Shown: positions 1 to 9,474, counted from the first letter of the stretch. The stretch: 64,000 nt of DNA from Streptomyces sp. NRRL WC-3742 (GCF_000720635.1 NZ_JOCF01000027.1:1-64000), one strand, 5' to 3'. The notes: generated by a model from the letters alone, not told the origin. Translations and numbers: made by a program.

Positions 1-876
1 GGTGAGGGGCGGGGTGGGCTGGCGGGTGGGGGACTGGCCGAGGAGGAGGGCGCCGAGGGCGAGGGTGAGGCCGAGGAGCTGCCAGAGGGTGAGGGTCTGG
101 TGGAGGACGACGAGGCCGCCGAGGGTGGCGATGACGGGGTTGATCAGGCCGAGGAAGGAGGCCGGGCCGGCGCCGAGGCGCTCGATGCCGCGGAACCAGA
201 GGACGTAGCCGATCGCGGTGCTGAAGAGGCTGAGGTAGGCGAAGCCGGAGAGGTTGGCGGCGCTGAGTGCGGGCGGGGCGCCCTCGACGAAGGCGGCGAG
301 GGGGACGAGGACGACGGAGCCGGCGAGGAGCTGCCAGGCGGTCAGGTCCAGCAGGGTGGCGCCCTCGGGGCGGCCCCAGCGGCGGATGAGGACGGTGCCC
401 ATGGCCATCAGCGCGATCGCGCCGACCATCGCGGCGATGCCGAGGCCGTCCAGGCGGGCGTGGCCGTTGAGGACGAGCAGCGCGACCCCGCCGACCCCGA
501 CGAGTCCGGCGAACACGGCCCGCCGTCCGGGCCGTACGCCGAGGACGCCGATGGAGAACCCGGCGACGAGCAGCGGCTGGATCGCCCCGATGGTGGCGGC
601 GACGCCGCCGGGCAGGCGGTAGGCGGCGACGAAGGTGAGCGGGAAGAAGATCCCGATGTTGAGCATCCCGAGGATCGCGGCGCGCCCCCACCAGCGGCCC
701 TTGGGGAGCTTGCGTCCGAGGAGGAGTAGGAGGAGCCCGGCGGGGAGGGCGCGCAGCGCGGCGAGCAGGAGCGGGCGGCCCTCGGGGAGCAGCTGGGTGG
801 TGACCAGGTAGGTGGTGCCCCACATCGCCGGGGCGAGGGCGGCGGTGGCGGCGATGCCGAAGCGCTTGCGGTCCAT
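1..876 (-). CDS. EamA/DMT-family exporter, PecM-like, cut by the window edge
   Basis: Predicted ten-helix inner-membrane exporter of the drug/metabolite transporter superfamily. An ATG at 876 opens 292 codons without a stop down to base 1, so only a short C-terminal tail is missing. Two EamA repeats are visible (about residues 6-135 and 150-280), with WGTTYL at 19-24 and AAYRLPGG near residue 87. It is divergent from a PecS-type MarR gene. In plant pathogens and in Streptomyces coelicolor pecM is paired divergently with the urate-responsive regulator pecS, so this gene is most likely the regulated efflux partner. The substrate cannot be read from the sequence. Confidence 0.88.
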   Translation of the reverse strand, partial: MDRKRFGIAATAALAPAMWGTTYLVTTQLLPEGRPLLLAALRALPAGLLLLLLGRKLPKGRWWGRAAILGMLNIGIFFPLTFVAAYRLPGGVAATIGAIQPLLVAGFSIGVLGVRPGRRAVFAGLVGVGGVALLVLNGHARLDGLGIAAMVGAIALMAMGTVLIRRWGRPEGATLLDLTAWQLLAGSVVLVPLAAFVEGAPPALSAANLSGFAYLSLFSTAIGYVLWFRGIERLGAGPASFLGLINPVIATLGGLVVLHQTLTLWQLLGLTLALGALLLGQSPTRQPTPPLT

Positions 877-885
877 GAGATCCCC

Positions 886-965
886 CTGAACGTTGATTAT
901 CTGAACGTTGAGATATTTCTACGCCTGGAGGTCGGCGAACGTCAAGTATGTGAATGTTAAGATAT
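886..965. promoter_or_regulatory. Repeated AACGTT motif between pecM-like and pecS-like genes
   Basis: CTGAACGTTGA occurs twice with a 15-bp period (886-896 and 901-911); the second copy continues into GATAT. A third version, TGAATGTTAAGATAT, lies at 951-965, and a degenerate CGAACGTCAAG at 936-946. The core AACGTT is self-complementary. The stretch is AT-rich compared with its flanks and must hold both divergent promoters. It is the obvious candidate for the operator of the adjacent PecS/MarR protein, but I cannot tell which copy is bound. Confidence 0.55.
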
Positions 966-998
966 GTGGCGACGGCGAGCCCCGGGAGGCGGACGAAC

Positions 999-1511
999 AT
1001 GCAGCAGCGCGACACCATCGACGAGATCGTCGAGCAGTGGAACAAGGCCCGCCCCGACCTCGACACCGACGCCATAGCCGTGATCGGCCGGCTGCGCCGC
1101 CTCAACGTCCGCGTCGACAACGAGTTGCGCGCCTACTTCACCACCTGCGGCCTGGACTCCTCCGAGTTCGACGTCCTCGCCACCCTGCGCCGCTCCGGCG
1201 AACCGTACGAACTCAACGCCCGCGCCCTGCTCAAGGCCGCGATGGTCACCTCAGGCGCCATCACCAACCGCGTCGACCGCCTCGAGGCGAAGGGCCTCGT
1301 CGAGCGCAACCCCTGCCCGAACGACCGCCGCGCCGTGCTGGTCCGCCTCACTCCGGCGGGCAAGGACCTCATCGACGGGGCGATGCAGGGGCACGTCGAC
1401 AACGAGGAGCGCATCCTCGCCGCCCTGGACGCGGAGGAGCGCGCCCAGCTCAAGGGCCTGCTGCGCAAGTTGCTCATCGCCCACGGCGACACCGAGCCGC
1501 TGGCCGGCTGA
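999..1511 (+). CDS. PecS-like MarR-family regulator
   Basis: 170-aa winged-helix repressor. The start at 999 is preferred over the upstream ATG at 954 because GGGAGG (984-989) lies 9 nt before it. The N-terminal helix EQWNKARPDLDTDA followed by GRLRRL is the extra helix with conserved Trp, Arg and Asp that marks the PecS/HucR (urate-responsive) branch; the winged helix covers about residues 55-125 (AMVTSGAITNRVDRLEAKGL, then NDRRAVLVRLT). Family knowledge suggests release from DNA by urate or a related purine signal and autoregulation. The divergent PecM-like exporter supports this. The ligand is inference. Confidence 0.85.
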   Translation: MQQRDTIDEIVEQWNKARPDLDTDAIAVIGRLRRLNVRVDNELRAYFTTCGLDSSEFDVLATLRRSGEPYELNARALLKAAMVTSGAITNRVDRLEAKGLVERNPCPNDRRAVLVRLTPAGKDLIDGAMQGHVDNEERILAALDAEERAQLKGLLRKLLIAHGDTEPLAG

Positions 1512-1517
1512 GGGCGC

Positions 1518-1704
1518 GTGTCCGGCGCCGGGCGGGGGCGTCAACCCGGGCGGGGAGTCCCGGTCCTGCACCTGGTGCGACCACCTCCTCGACGGTGGCC
1601 CCCAGCCCGTCGTCGTCCACGCCGAACATCCCCCCCACCTCCGCTGCCTCACCTGTTCCGAGAAAGAGAACTCCCTCAGCGGCACCTTCGGCACGGGCAG
1701 TTGA
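1518..1704 (+). pseudogene. Small zinc-ribbon reading frame, apparently frameshifted or missing its start
   Basis: Just after the regulator a reading frame ending at TGA 1702-1704 encodes a peptide with two CxxC pairs (SCTWCDH and RCLTCSEKE) separated by 29 residues, which looks like a real small zinc-ribbon protein rather than a shadow. That frame has no ATG, GTG or TTG back into the middle of the upstream gene. A GTG at 1518 lies in a neighbouring frame and would join it if one base changed in the G-rich run at 1530-1538. It is either a frameshifted gene, a sequencing indel, or a remnant. Function unknown. Confidence 0.4.
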
Positions 1705-1717
1705 TCTCCGTGATGGG

Positions 1718-2188
1718 CTAGCTCGCGAGCGTGATCACCGGCTCGTGCGTCACCGGGAAGTTGACGGAGTTGGCGATGAAGCACGACTTGTGGGCGTCGG
1801 CGTGGAGGGCGAGGGCCTTCTCCGTCATCTCCGGGGTGGCGACCTCGACGTGGGGGTGGAGGACGGCGGAGGTGAAGTGGCCGCCGTCGGCGGTCTCGGC
1901 CATGTGGCCGACGGGGTGGTCGGTGTAGGAGGTGACGACGACGCCGTTGACGGAGCAGAGGTGGAGGTACCAGAGCAGGTGGCACTGGGAGAGGGAGGCG
2001 AGGAGGAGCTGTTCGGGGTTCCAGCGGGCCGGGTCGCCGCGGAAGGCGGGGTCGGAGGAACCGGGGATGAGGGGGAGGCCGGGGGCGGTCACGTCGTGGT
2101 CGCGGGCGTAGGAGCGGTAGTCGCTGGTGCCGGTGCCCTGGTTGCCGGTCCAGGTGATGTCGACGGTGTAGGTGTGCTGCTTGGGCAT
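1718..2188 (-). CDS. OsmC/Ohr-family protein
   Basis: 156-aa cytoplasmic protein of the OsmC fold, likely a thiol-dependent peroxidase acting on organic hydroperoxides. It has the family's central helix LLLASLSQCHLLWYLHLC with Cys69, and a second Cys at 136 in DAHKSCFIAN, matching the spacing of the redox cysteine pair; Cys78 is extra. The start at 2188 has GGAGG about 8 nt upstream. It lies 35 nt downstream of the CPT-like gene on the same strand, so it is probably the last gene of the cobalamin operon transcript. A hydrogen-peroxide role for this subfamily is also possible. Confidence 0.85.
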   Translation of the reverse strand: MPKQHTYTVDITWTGNQGTGTSDYRSYARDHDVTAPGLPLIPGSSDPAFRGDPARWNPEQLLLASLSQCHLLWYLHLCSVNGVVVTSYTDHPVGHMAETADGGHFTSAVLHPHVEVATPEMTEKALALHADAHKSCFIANSVNFPVTHEPVITLAS

Positions 2189-2223
2189 CTGCGGTCCTCC
2201 GGAGACGGGTGGGTCAGAGGTGG

Positions 2224-2754
2224 TCAGAGGTGGGCGAGGATGGCGCGGGCGCAGTCCTGAGGGGCGGCCCGGGAGGTGTCGACGGTGAGGTCGTAGGTGA
2301 CGCCCTCGTGCACCAGGTGGGCCTGGGCGGCCGCCATGCCGGTGACGCGGTCGCCGCGGGCGGCTTCGCGGGAGGCGGCCACGGCGGGCGAGCAGTGGAC
2401 GCCGACCCAGAGGACGGAAAGGCCCGCCAGCGCGTCGCGCCAGCGGGCCTGGGAGGCGGTGGTGCCGAGGAACACCTCGTCGACGAGGATGTGGGCGCCG
2501 GCGCGGGCCATGGCGGCGACGCCGAGCGTCCAGGCGGCGTCGAGGGCGGCGAACGCCGGGCCGACCGAGACGGTGCCGTCCCCGTCCTCCACCCCGCCGA
2601 TCCCCTCGCCGCCACCGACCAGCCGGGGCGGCAGGGCAGCGACGAGGGTGTCCGCGCCGAGGTGGAGCCAGGGGTCGGGCAGCAGGTCCTGGAGGCACCG
2701 CGCGATGCTGGACTTGCCCGAGCTGGAGCCCCCGTTGAGGATGATCACGTCCAT
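2224..2754 (-). CDS. Chloramphenicol phosphotransferase-like P-loop kinase
   Basis: 176-aa P-loop kinase close in size to Streptomyces venezuelae chloramphenicol 3-O-phosphotransferase (178 aa). The N-terminus starts directly with a beta strand and a Walker A motif NGGSSSGKSS (residues 7-16), followed by LHLGADTL and ILVDEVFLG (Walker B-like). CPT-like proteins are common in actinomycetes that make no chloramphenicol, and most have unknown substrates. The start is 19 nt downstream of the cobB stop on the same strand, so it may be co-transcribed with B12 genes. Resistance function is not implied. Confidence 0.8.
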   Translation of the reverse strand: MDVIILNGGSSSGKSSIARCLQDLLPDPWLHLGADTLVAALPPRLVGGGEGIGGVEDGDGTVSVGPAFAALDAAWTLGVAAMARAGAHILVDEVFLGTTASQARWRDALAGLSVLWVGVHCSPAVAASREAARGDRVTGMAAAQAHLVHEGVTYDLTVDTSRAAPQDCARAILAHL

Positions 2755-2773
2755 ACGGGAGAGCCTAGGACGC

Positions 2774-4162
2774 TTACGGGAGGGCGGCCGAGAATTTCGC
2801 CGCCGCCGCCGCGAAGGACGAGGCCACCGACGGCGCCCCCGCCCAGTGCAGGTGCAGGTAGGAGGCGTGGACGTTGCCGCCCGCGAAGCCTTCCCTCCTC
2901 GGGCCGGTGGGCAAGTGCCAGCCCCAGGCGGGGTGTTCGCCCTCGCCGGGTTCGCAGACCGTGCGGTGGAACTCGTGCCCGCGCAGCCGGGTGCCGGCGG
3001 GGGCGAGCGGGGAGTCGTGGAGGGCGACGGCCTCCCGGTAGCCGAGGGTGAGGCGCTCGGTCATGCGGGAGGCGGTGTCCAGGACCCCGCACATCGGCAG
3101 GCCGTCCAACTCGCGCCCGAGGTAGAGGAGTCCGGCGCACTCGGCGGCGATCGGGCCGCCGCGGGAAGCGAACTCCGCGATGGAGCGCCGCAGTTCGGCG
3201 TTCCCGCTCAACTCCCGTACGTACAGCTCCGGGAAGCCGCCGCCGATGACCAGCCCGGCGGTGTCCGGCGGGAGGGAGGAGGCGTGCAGCGGGTCGAAGG
3301 GCACGACCTCCGCGCCCGCCGCGCCGAGCAGTTCGGCGTTCTCGGCGTACGAGAAGGAGAACGCGGCCCCGCCCGCCACGGCGACGCGCGGACGCCCGCC
3401 CACGGCGGTGACCTCCGTCGAGGCGTCCCATGGCGAGGCGTCCAACTCGGGCGCCGTACGGGCGAGTTCGAGCAGAGCATCCAGATCGACCGAGGAAGCG
3501 ACCAGCTCCCCCATGTCGGCAACCGCCTTGAGCGCCTCCGCCGAGCGCTCCACCGCCGGGATCAGTCCGAGGTGCCGCGAGGGCGTGGCGACGGCCGTCG
3601 AGCGGCGCAGCGCGCCGAGCACCGGCACCCCGGAGCCCTCCTCCAGCGCCTCCCGCAGCAACTGCTCGTGCCGGTCGGAGGCCACCCGGTTGAGGATGAC
3701 CCCGGCGAGGCGCACCTCCGGGTCCCAGGAGGCGAAGCCGTGCACCAGCGCGGCCACCGACCGGGACTGCGAGGAGCCGTCCACGACCAGCACCACGGGC
3801 GCCCGCAGCAGCTTCGCGACGTGCGCAGTGGACGCCAACTCCCCACGCCCGGACGCCCCGTCGAAGAGGCCCATCACGCCTTCGACGATCGCGACGTCCG
3901 CCCCCGCCGCGCCGTGCAGGAAGAGCGGGGCGATCCGCTCGGGCCCGCACAGGAAGGCGTCCAGGTTGCGCCCGGGCCGCCCGGCGGCGAGCGCGTGGTA
4001 GCCCGGGTCGATGTAGTCGGGGCCGACCTTGTGCGGCGACACCGCCAGCCCCCGCGCGGCGAGCGCCGCGATCAGGCCGGTGGCTACGGTGGTCTTGCCC
4101 GCGCCCGAGGAGGGCGCGGCGATGACGAGACGGGGGATGGCGAGGCGGGGGAGGTTGCTCAA
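2774..4162 (-). CDS. cobB: Cobyrinic acid a,c-diamide synthase
   Basis: Glutamine- and ATP-dependent amidation of the a and c side chains of (hydrogeno)cobyrinate in corrin synthesis. The 462-aa protein has the two expected domains: an N-terminal dethiobiotin-synthetase-like ATPase with SSGAGKTT (18-25), KVGPDYIDPGYH (45-56) and EGVMGLFDG (94-102), and a C-terminal type-1 glutamine amidotransferase with nucleophile Cys342 in AAECAGLLYL. Length is normal. It lies 7 nt downstream of cobO in the riboswitch-led operon. Which corrin intermediate is used (aerobic or anaerobic route) cannot be decided here. Confidence 0.95.
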   Translation of the reverse strand: MSNLPRLAIPRLVIAAPSSGAGKTTVATGLIAALAARGLAVSPHKVGPDYIDPGYHALAAGRPGRNLDAFLCGPERIAPLFLHGAAGADVAIVEGVMGLFDGASGRGELASTAHVAKLLRAPVVLVVDGSSQSRSVAALVHGFASWDPEVRLAGVILNRVASDRHEQLLREALEEGSGVPVLGALRRSTAVATPSRHLGLIPAVERSAEALKAVADMGELVASSVDLDALLELARTAPELDASPWDASTEVTAVGGRPRVAVAGGAAFSFSYAENAELLGAAGAEVVPFDPLHASSLPPDTAGLVIGGGFPELYVRELSGNAELRRSIAEFASRGGPIAAECAGLLYLGRELDGLPMCGVLDTASRMTERLTLGYREAVALHDSPLAPAGTRLRGHEFHRTVCEPGEGEHPAWGWHLPTGPRREGFAGGNVHASYLHLHWAGAPSVASSFAAAAAKFSAALP

Positions 4163-4169
4163 GACAGGG

Positions 4170-4775
4170 TCACCACTCGATACCGCGCTGGCCCTTGCGG
4201 CCCGCGTCCATGGGGTGCTTGACCTTGGTCATCTCGGTGACCAGGTCGGCGAGTTCGGTCAGCGCCTCGGGCGCGTACCGGCCGGTGATGACGACGTGCT
4301 GGCTGCCCGGACGGTCCTTGAGCACCGCCACGACCTCCTCCGGGTCGATCCACCCCCAGTGCATCGGGTAGGTGAACTCGTCGAGCACGTAGAAGCGGTA
4401 GGTCTCGGCGGCGAGGTCGCGCTTGACCTGCTCCCAGCCCTCCTTGGCCGCCTCCTCGCTGGTCATCTCCTGCTCGGCGGAGCGCTGGATCCAGGACCAG
4501 CCGGAGCCCATCTTGTGCCAGTCGACGCTGCCGCCCTCGCCGGAGGCGCCGAGCACGCGCAGCGCGTTCTCCTCGCCCACCTTCCACTTGGCGGACTTCA
4601 CGAACTGGAACACCCCGACGGACCAGCCCTGGTTCCAGGCCCGCAGCGCCATGCCGAACGCGGCCGTGGACTTGCCCTTTCCGGGGCCGGTGTGCACGGC
4701 GGTGATCGGCTGCGTACGGCGCTGACGAGTCGTCAGGCCGTCGTCGGGAACGCTCTCGGGGACACCCTTGGGCAT
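4170..4775 (-). CDS. cobO: Cob(I)yrinic acid a,c-diamide adenosyltransferase, CobO/BtuR type
   Basis: Transfers the 5'-deoxyadenosyl group of ATP to the reduced cobalt of the corrin, forming the Co-C bond of adenosylcobalamin. The 201-aa protein has the CobA/CobO P-loop GPGKGKST (30-37), the FQFVKSAKW strand, the VLDEFTYPMHWGWI motif, and the C-terminal EMTKVKHPMDAG segment typical of the family. It lies 6 nt downstream of the chelatase gene and 7 nt upstream of cobB, so it is translated as part of the operon. Confidence 0.95.
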   Translation of the reverse strand: MPKGVPESVPDDGLTTRQRRTQPITAVHTGPGKGKSTAAFGMALRAWNQGWSVGVFQFVKSAKWKVGEENALRVLGASGEGGSVDWHKMGSGWSWIQRSAEQEMTSEEAAKEGWEQVKRDLAAETYRFYVLDEFTYPMHWGWIDPEEVVAVLKDRPGSQHVVITGRYAPEALTELADLVTEMTKVKHPMDAGRKGQRGIEW

Positions 4776-4781
4776 GTCGGC

Positions 4782-6866
4782 TCAGGCCGCCTTTCGCATC
4801 GAAGCCATCGAAGTGGTAGCACGGTTCTCGCGGACGAGCGAGGCCACGCCCTCGGCGCGCAGCTCGTCCAGGCTGACGGCGGTGCCGCCGAGCACCCCGG
4901 CGAGGGTGCGGGCGAGGCCCAGGCGCACCGGCCCGGACTCGCAGTCCAGCACCACGCTGGCCGTGCCCTGGGCCGCGAACAGCGAGGCGGCGCGCCGGGA
5001 CTGGGCCAGCGCGTCGCGCCCGCCGGTGGCCCGGCCGTCGGTGACGAGGACGAGCAGCGGGCGCCGGTTCGGGTCGCGCAGCCGCTCGACCCGCAGCACC
5101 TCGTGGGCGCGCAGCAGCCCGGCGGCCAGCGGGGTGCGCCCGCCGGTGGGCAGGGATTCCAGCCGGGCCGCGCCGACCTCCACGGAGGAGGTGGGCGGCA
5201 GGGCCAGCTCTGCGCCGGCGCCGCGGAAGGTGATCATGCCGATCTTGTCGCGCCGCTGGTAGGCGTCCATCAGCAGGGACAGCACCGCGCCCTTGACGGC
5301 GCTCATGCGCTGGCGCGCGGCCATCGAGCCGGAGGCATCGACGACGAAGAGCACCAGGTTGGACTCCCGCCCCTGGCGCACCTGTTCGCGGAAGTCGTCC
5401 TTGTGCAGGACCAGCGCCCGCCCGTCGCGCCCGCGTGCCACCTGGTGCGGCGCGGCGGCCTGGAGGGTGGCGGTCAGGTGCAGCCGGCTGAGCATGCCCT
5501 GGGGGCGGCGGGCGCGGATGGTGTGCCCGCCGGTGGTCTCGGCGGGGGAGCGGCGGCCCTGGGCGCCGTGGCCGGTGCCCTTCACGGCGAACAGCCGCGT
5601 ACGGTACGGGTCCGTGGCCGCCACGGGCGCCGACTCCCGTGCGGGGGCGGGGTGTTGGGCGGGCATCGCGGGAACTTCGGCCTCGGGGGCCGACTCGGGC
5701 GCCTCCGGCCCGCCGCCGTCGACGGGCTCCGGCGCACCGCCGCCCCCGTCCGGACCGCCCCCGTCGGGACCCCCGTCGGGACCCCCGTCCGGCCCGCCGT
5801 CGGGCCCCTCGCCGGGCCCGTCGCCCTCGGGCTGCGGGTCCTCGTCCCCGTCCGAGGCGTGCTCCTCCAGCGTCCGGTCGAGCTGCTCCTCGTCCAGCCC
5901 CGGCGCGTCGAACGGGTTGCGCCGCCGCCGGTGCGGCAGCGCCAGCTGCGCGGCCTTGCGGACGTCCTCCTCCAGCACCTCCGTGCGCCCCGCCCAGGCG
6001 GCCAGCGCGACGGCGGTGCGCGCCATCACGATGTCCGCGCGCAGCCCGTCCACCTCGAACGCGGCGCACACGGCGGTGATCTGACGCAGCGCCACATTCG
6101 TCAGTTCGACGGACGGCAGCAACTCCCGTGCGGAGGTGATCCGTTCGGCGAGCGCCCGCTCCTCCGCCGCGAACCGCGCCGCGAAGCCTGCCGGGTCCGC
6201 GTCGTACGCGAGCCGCCGCCGCACGACCTCGGCGCGCTCGGTGGGCTCCCGGGTGGCGGCGATCTCGACGGTGAGCCCGAACCGGTCGAGCAGCTGCGGC
6301 CGCAGCTCGCCCTCCTCGGGGTTCATCGTGCCGACGAGCAGGAACCGCGCGGCGTGCCGCACCGACACGCCCTCGCGCTCGACGTACGAGCGGCCCATCG
6401 CGGCCGCGTCCAGCAGCAGGTCGACGACGTGGTCCTGGAGCAGGTTGACCTCGTCGATGTAGAGCACACCCCGGTGCGCCTTGGCGAGCAGCCCGGGCTC
6501 GTACGCCTTGACGCCCTCGGCCAGCGCCCGCTCGAGGTCGAGCGAGCCGACGATCCGGTCCTCGGCCACGCCGACCGGCAACTCGACGAGCTGCGAAGGC
6601 CGTTCACGCGACTCCACCACCTCGTGCGGCCCGTCCGGACACTGCGGGTCGACGGCCCCCGGCTCGCAGGCGAACCGGCAGTCGTCCACGACGGTGATGG
6701 ACGGCAGCAGCCCGGCCAGCGCCCGCACCATGGTGGACTTGGCGGTGCCCTTCTCGCCGCGCACCAGCACACCGCCCACGGCCGGGGAGACCGCGTTCAG
6801 CAGCAGGCCGAGCCGCAGGTCGGCCATGCCGACGACCGCGGTGAACGGATAGCGGACGTCACTCAT
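4782..6866 (-). CDS. Cobalt/magnesium-chelatase-type AAA+/VWA subunit (ChlI-ChlD fusion)
   Basis: 694-aa fusion of the two small chelatase subunits. The N-terminal AAA+ half has Walker [10 protein letters not shown] (37-45), Walker [11 protein letters not shown] (134-143) and a Cys-rich insert at 63-76. An acidic Gly/Pro/Asp-rich linker follows (about 345-395), built of GGPD repeats that are also visible in the DNA near 5750-5820. The C-terminal von Willebrand A domain has the MIDAS motif DASGSM. In actinomycete cob operons this protein is thought to power cobalt insertion with CobN, which is not in this window. It overlaps cobQ by 4 nt. Confidence 0.9.
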   Translation of the reverse strand: MSDVRYPFTAVVGMADLRLGLLLNAVSPAVGGVLVRGEKGTAKSTMVRALAGLLPSITVVDDCRFACEPGAVDPQCPDGPHEVVESRERPSQLVELPVGVAEDRIVGSLDLERALAEGVKAYEPGLLAKAHRGVLYIDEVNLLQDHVVDLLLDAAAMGRSYVEREGVSVRHAARFLLVGTMNPEEGELRPQLLDRFGLTVEIAATREPTERAEVVRRRLAYDADPAGFAARFAAEERALAERITSARELLPSVELTNVALRQITAVCAAFEVDGLRADIVMARTAVALAAWAGRTEVLEEDVRKAAQLALPHRRRRNPFDAPGLDEEQLDRTLEEHASDGDEDPQPEGDGPGEGPDGGPDGGPDGGPDGGGPDGGGGAPEPVDGGGPEAPESAPEAEVPAMPAQHPAPARESAPVAATDPYRTRLFAVKGTGHGAQGRRSPAETTGGHTIRARRPQGMLSRLHLTATLQAAAPHQVARGRDGRALVLHKDDFREQVRQGRESNLVLFVVDASGSMAARQRMSAVKGAVLSLLMDAYQRRDKIGMITFRGAGAELALPPTSSVEVGAARLESLPTGGRTPLAAGLLRAHEVLRVERLRDPNRRPLLVLVTDGRATGGRDALAQSRRAASLFAAQGTASVVLDCESGPVRLGLARTLAGVLGGTAVSLDELRAEGVASLVRENRATTSMASMRKAA

Positions 6867-8452
6867 GCGTCACTCCCAGTCGTTCCAGTGTCGTTCCCAC
6901 AGCTACGGGCCATAGCCACGGGCGATGGCGCCCCCGGCGGGAGGAACGGCAGCGAGCCCGCCGCCGGCACCCCGCCCTCGATCAGCTTCCACAGCGCGTC
7001 GGTGTCCGCGTGCTCCTCGATGAGGTCGCCGAGGCGGTCGAGCCGCGCCTCGCGGGCCGCCGCGAAGCAGATGTCCGGCGCTGGGACGAACGCGCGCCCC
7101 GCCAACTCCGCCACCTCGCGCAGGAGTTCACGGCGGAACCCGTCGTTCTCCAGCGCCCCGTGCCAGGTGGTGCCCCACACCGAGCCGACCCGGCAGCCGT
7201 CCAGGCTCTGCCCGTTGTCATCAGAGATGAACGCCGAACCCCCGTCAACGGCCACAATCCCGTGGTGGATCTCGTACCCCTCCACGCGCTGCCCGTACGC
7301 CTCGCCGACCGGCCGCGCGAGCACCTTCTCCACGCCGAACCGCACCCGCGTCGGCAGCAGCCCGAGCCCGTCCACGGCACCGGCCCCGGACTCCACCTCG
7401 TCCACGATCGAGCCCGCCAGCATCTGGTAGCCGCCGCAGACACCGAGGATCGGCAGCCCGGCCGCCGCCCGCGCCCTGAGCGCCGGCTCCAGCCCCCGCT
7501 CCCGCAGCCAGGCGAGGTCCGCCACGGTGGCCCGGGTGCCCGGCAGCACGACCAGGTCCGCGTCGGCCAGTTCCTCCGGCCGCGTGGCCCAGCGCACCAG
7601 CACGCCCGGTTCCTGGGCGAGCGCGTCCAGGTCGGTGAAGTTGGACAGCCGGGGGAAGCGCACCACGGCCACCCGCAGCACGTCGGCGCCCAGCGGGCCG
7701 CGCCCGTCGACGCTCCGGTCCACCACCGTCGAGAGGTCCAGCGAGTCCTCGGCGTCCAGCCACAGGCCCGGCAGCATCGGCAGCGTGCCGAGCACCGGAC
7801 GCCCGGTCAGCTCGTGCAGCATCTCCAGCCCGGGGGCCAGCAGCCGGGCGTCGCCGCGGAACTTGTTGACGAACCAGCCGGCCACATGCCGCTGGTCCTC
7901 GGCCGACAGCAGCGCCAGCGTCCCGTACATCGCGGCGAACACCCCGCCGCGGTCGATGTCCCCGACGACCACGACGGGCAGGGCGGCGGCCGTGGCCAGG
8001 CCCATGTTGGCGATGTCCCGGTCGCGCAGGTTGATCTCGGCGGGCGAGCCGGCGCCCTCGCAGACGACCACGTCGAAGCGCGCCCGCAGGTCCGCCAGGC
8101 ACTCCAGGGAGCGCTCCAGCAGGACGGGCTTGCGCTCCCGGTAGTCCAGCGCGCCGACCTCGGCGACGGGCCTGCCGAGCAGCACCACCTGGCTGCGCCC
8201 GTCCGCCCCGGGCTTGAGCAGCACCGGGTTCATCGCCGCCTCCGGCTCCACCCGGGCGGCCTGCGCCTGCATCGCCTGGGCGCGGCCGATCTCGGCGCCG
8301 TCCAGGGTGACGAAGGAGTTCAGCGACATGTTCTGGGCCTTGAACGGCGCGACCCGCACGCCCTGACGGACCAGCCAGCGGCAGATCCCGGCCGTGACGA
8401 CGCTCTTGCCCGCGTCCGAGGTCGTCCCGGCAACCAGCAGCGCGTTGCTCAT
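6863..8452 (-). CDS. cobQ: Cobyric acid synthase
   Basis: Amidates the b, d, e and g side chains of adenosylcobyrinic acid a,c-diamide using glutamine and ATP. The 529-aa protein is of normal length. The N-terminal ATPase domain has [11 protein letters not shown] (9-19), [10 protein letters not shown] (37-46) and [13 protein letters not shown] (130-142). The C-terminal amidotransferase has nucleophile Cys339 in [10 protein letters not shown] and a late EIHHG element. It directly abuts the cobD stop and its end overlaps the chelatase start by 4 nt (ATGA), so translation is coupled on both sides. Confidence 0.96.
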   Translation of the reverse strand: MSNALLVAGTTSDAGKSVVTAGICRWLVRQGVRVAPFKAQNMSLNSFVTLDGAEIGRAQAMQAQAARVEPEAAMNPVLLKPGADGRSQVVLLGRPVAEVGALDYRERKPVLLERSLECLADLRARFDVVVCEGAGSPAEINLRDRDIANMGLATAAALPVVVVGDIDRGGVFAAMYGTLALLSAEDQRHVAGWFVNKFRGDARLLAPGLEMLHELTGRPVLGTLPMLPGLWLDAEDSLDLSTVVDRSVDGRGPLGADVLRVAVVRFPRLSNFTDLDALAQEPGVLVRWATRPEELADADLVVLPGTRATVADLAWLRERGLEPALRARAAAGLPILGVCGGYQMLAGSIVDEVESGAGAVDGLGLLPTRVRFGVEKVLARPVGEAYGQRVEGYEIHHGIVAVDGGSAFISDDNGQSLDGCRVGSVWGTTWHGALENDGFRRELLREVAELAGRAFVPAPDICFAAAREARLDRLGDLIEEHADTDALWKLIEGGVPAAGSLPFLPPGAPSPVAMARSCGNDTGTTGSDA

Positions 8453-9406
8453 CTACCTACCCCTCCACAGCCGCAGGGCCAGGTGCCCCGCGACGGACGT
8501 ACCCAGCGCCAGCGCGCCCACCCGCCGCGACAGCGTGCAGGCCCGTTCGATGTCGTCCACCGTCACCGGCCGAAGTTCCTCGCCCAGGACAGGCCGGTGC
8601 TCCACCCGGGTGCCGTACCGCAGCGTCCCGCCGAGGCGCACGCCCACGGCGCCCGCGAAGGCCGACTCCGCCTGGCCCGCGTTGGGGCTCGGGTGCGAGG
8701 AGCCGTCGCGCCGCCAGACGCGCCAGGCCGTACGGGGCTCGGGCGCGGCGGCCACCGTCAGCAGCGCCGTCAGCCGGGCGCCCGGCCAGCCCGCCACGTC
8801 GTCGAGGCGGGCGGAGGCCCAGCCGAAGCGGGCGTAGCGCGGCGAGCGGTGGCCGACCATCGCGTCCAGGGTGTTGACGGCGCGGAAGGCCAGCAGGCCG
8901 GGGGTGCCGGCGAGGGCGCCCCAGGCCAGCGCGTTGACGACGGCGTCGGCGGTGTTCTCGGCCACGGACTCGACCACCGCGCGGGCGATCTGCTGCCCGT
9001 CCAGGGCGCTCGGGTCCCGCCCGCACAGGTGCGGCAGCCGTTCCCGGGCGGCGGCGAGGTCCCCGGCGGCGAGCGAGCGGCCGATGGTGCGCGCCTCCCG
9101 GGTCAGCGAGGTGCCGCCGAGCACCGTCCAGGTGGCGGCGGCGGCCAGCGCGGCCCGGCCCAGCGGCCGGCGGCCGACCGTACGGTCCAGGGCCAGCGCG
9201 CCCGCCGCGACGGTGCCCACGCACAGCGCGGTGTACGCGGCGCCCGCCGCGCGGTCGTCGCGCCACAGCCGCCGCTCGAGGCGGCCCGCGGCGCTGCCGA
9301 ACAGGGCGACGGGGTGGCCCCGGCGCGGGTCGGCGAAGCGGGAGTCGGCGGCGTAGCCCGCGACGGCGCCCAGCGCGAACGCGGCGGCGCGCGTCAGCGG
9401 ACGCAT
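8453..9406 (-). CDS. cobD: Adenosylcobinamide-phosphate synthase, CobD/CbiB
   Basis: Integral membrane enzyme that attaches the aminopropanol arm to adenosylcobyric acid. The 317-aa protein has the family motifs DPRRGHPVALFG near the N-terminus, VESVAENTADAVVNALAWG in the middle, NTLDAMVGHRSPRYARFGWASARLDD, and SPNAGQAESAFAGAVGVRLGG, with several hydrophobic helices. It is the first gene after the cobalamin riboswitch. No Shine-Dalgarno sequence is visible before the ATG at 9406; initiation may depend on leader structure or the true start may differ slightly. Confidence 0.94.
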   Translation of the reverse strand: MRPLTRAAAFALGAVAGYAADSRFADPRRGHPVALFGSAAGRLERRLWRDDRAAGAAYTALCVGTVAAGALALDRTVGRRPLGRAALAAAATWTVLGGTSLTREARTIGRSLAAGDLAAARERLPHLCGRDPSALDGQQIARAVVESVAENTADAVVNALAWGALAGTPGLLAFRAVNTLDAMVGHRSPRYARFGWASARLDDVAGWPGARLTALLTVAAAPEPRTAWRVWRRDGSSHPSPNAGQAESAFAGAVGVRLGGTLRYGTRVEHRPVLGEELRPVTVDDIERACTLSRRVGALALGTSVAGHLALRLWRGR

Positions 9407-9474
9407 GCGTTCGAAAAGTGGCGGCGAGAAGTCCGGCCGGGCGGGGCAGCCTGCATCGCGTGGGTGTCCTCACT

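Noticed and set aside
100..729. Long plus-strand open frame
   Set aside because: Antisense shadow of the EamA transporter. Its composition is runs of Gly, Glu, Ala and Asp typical of the complementary frame of high-GC genes.
2224..2754. Chloramphenicol resistance gene
   Set aside because: Only the fold is supported. CPT-like proteins are widespread in non-producers and no biosynthetic genes are nearby.
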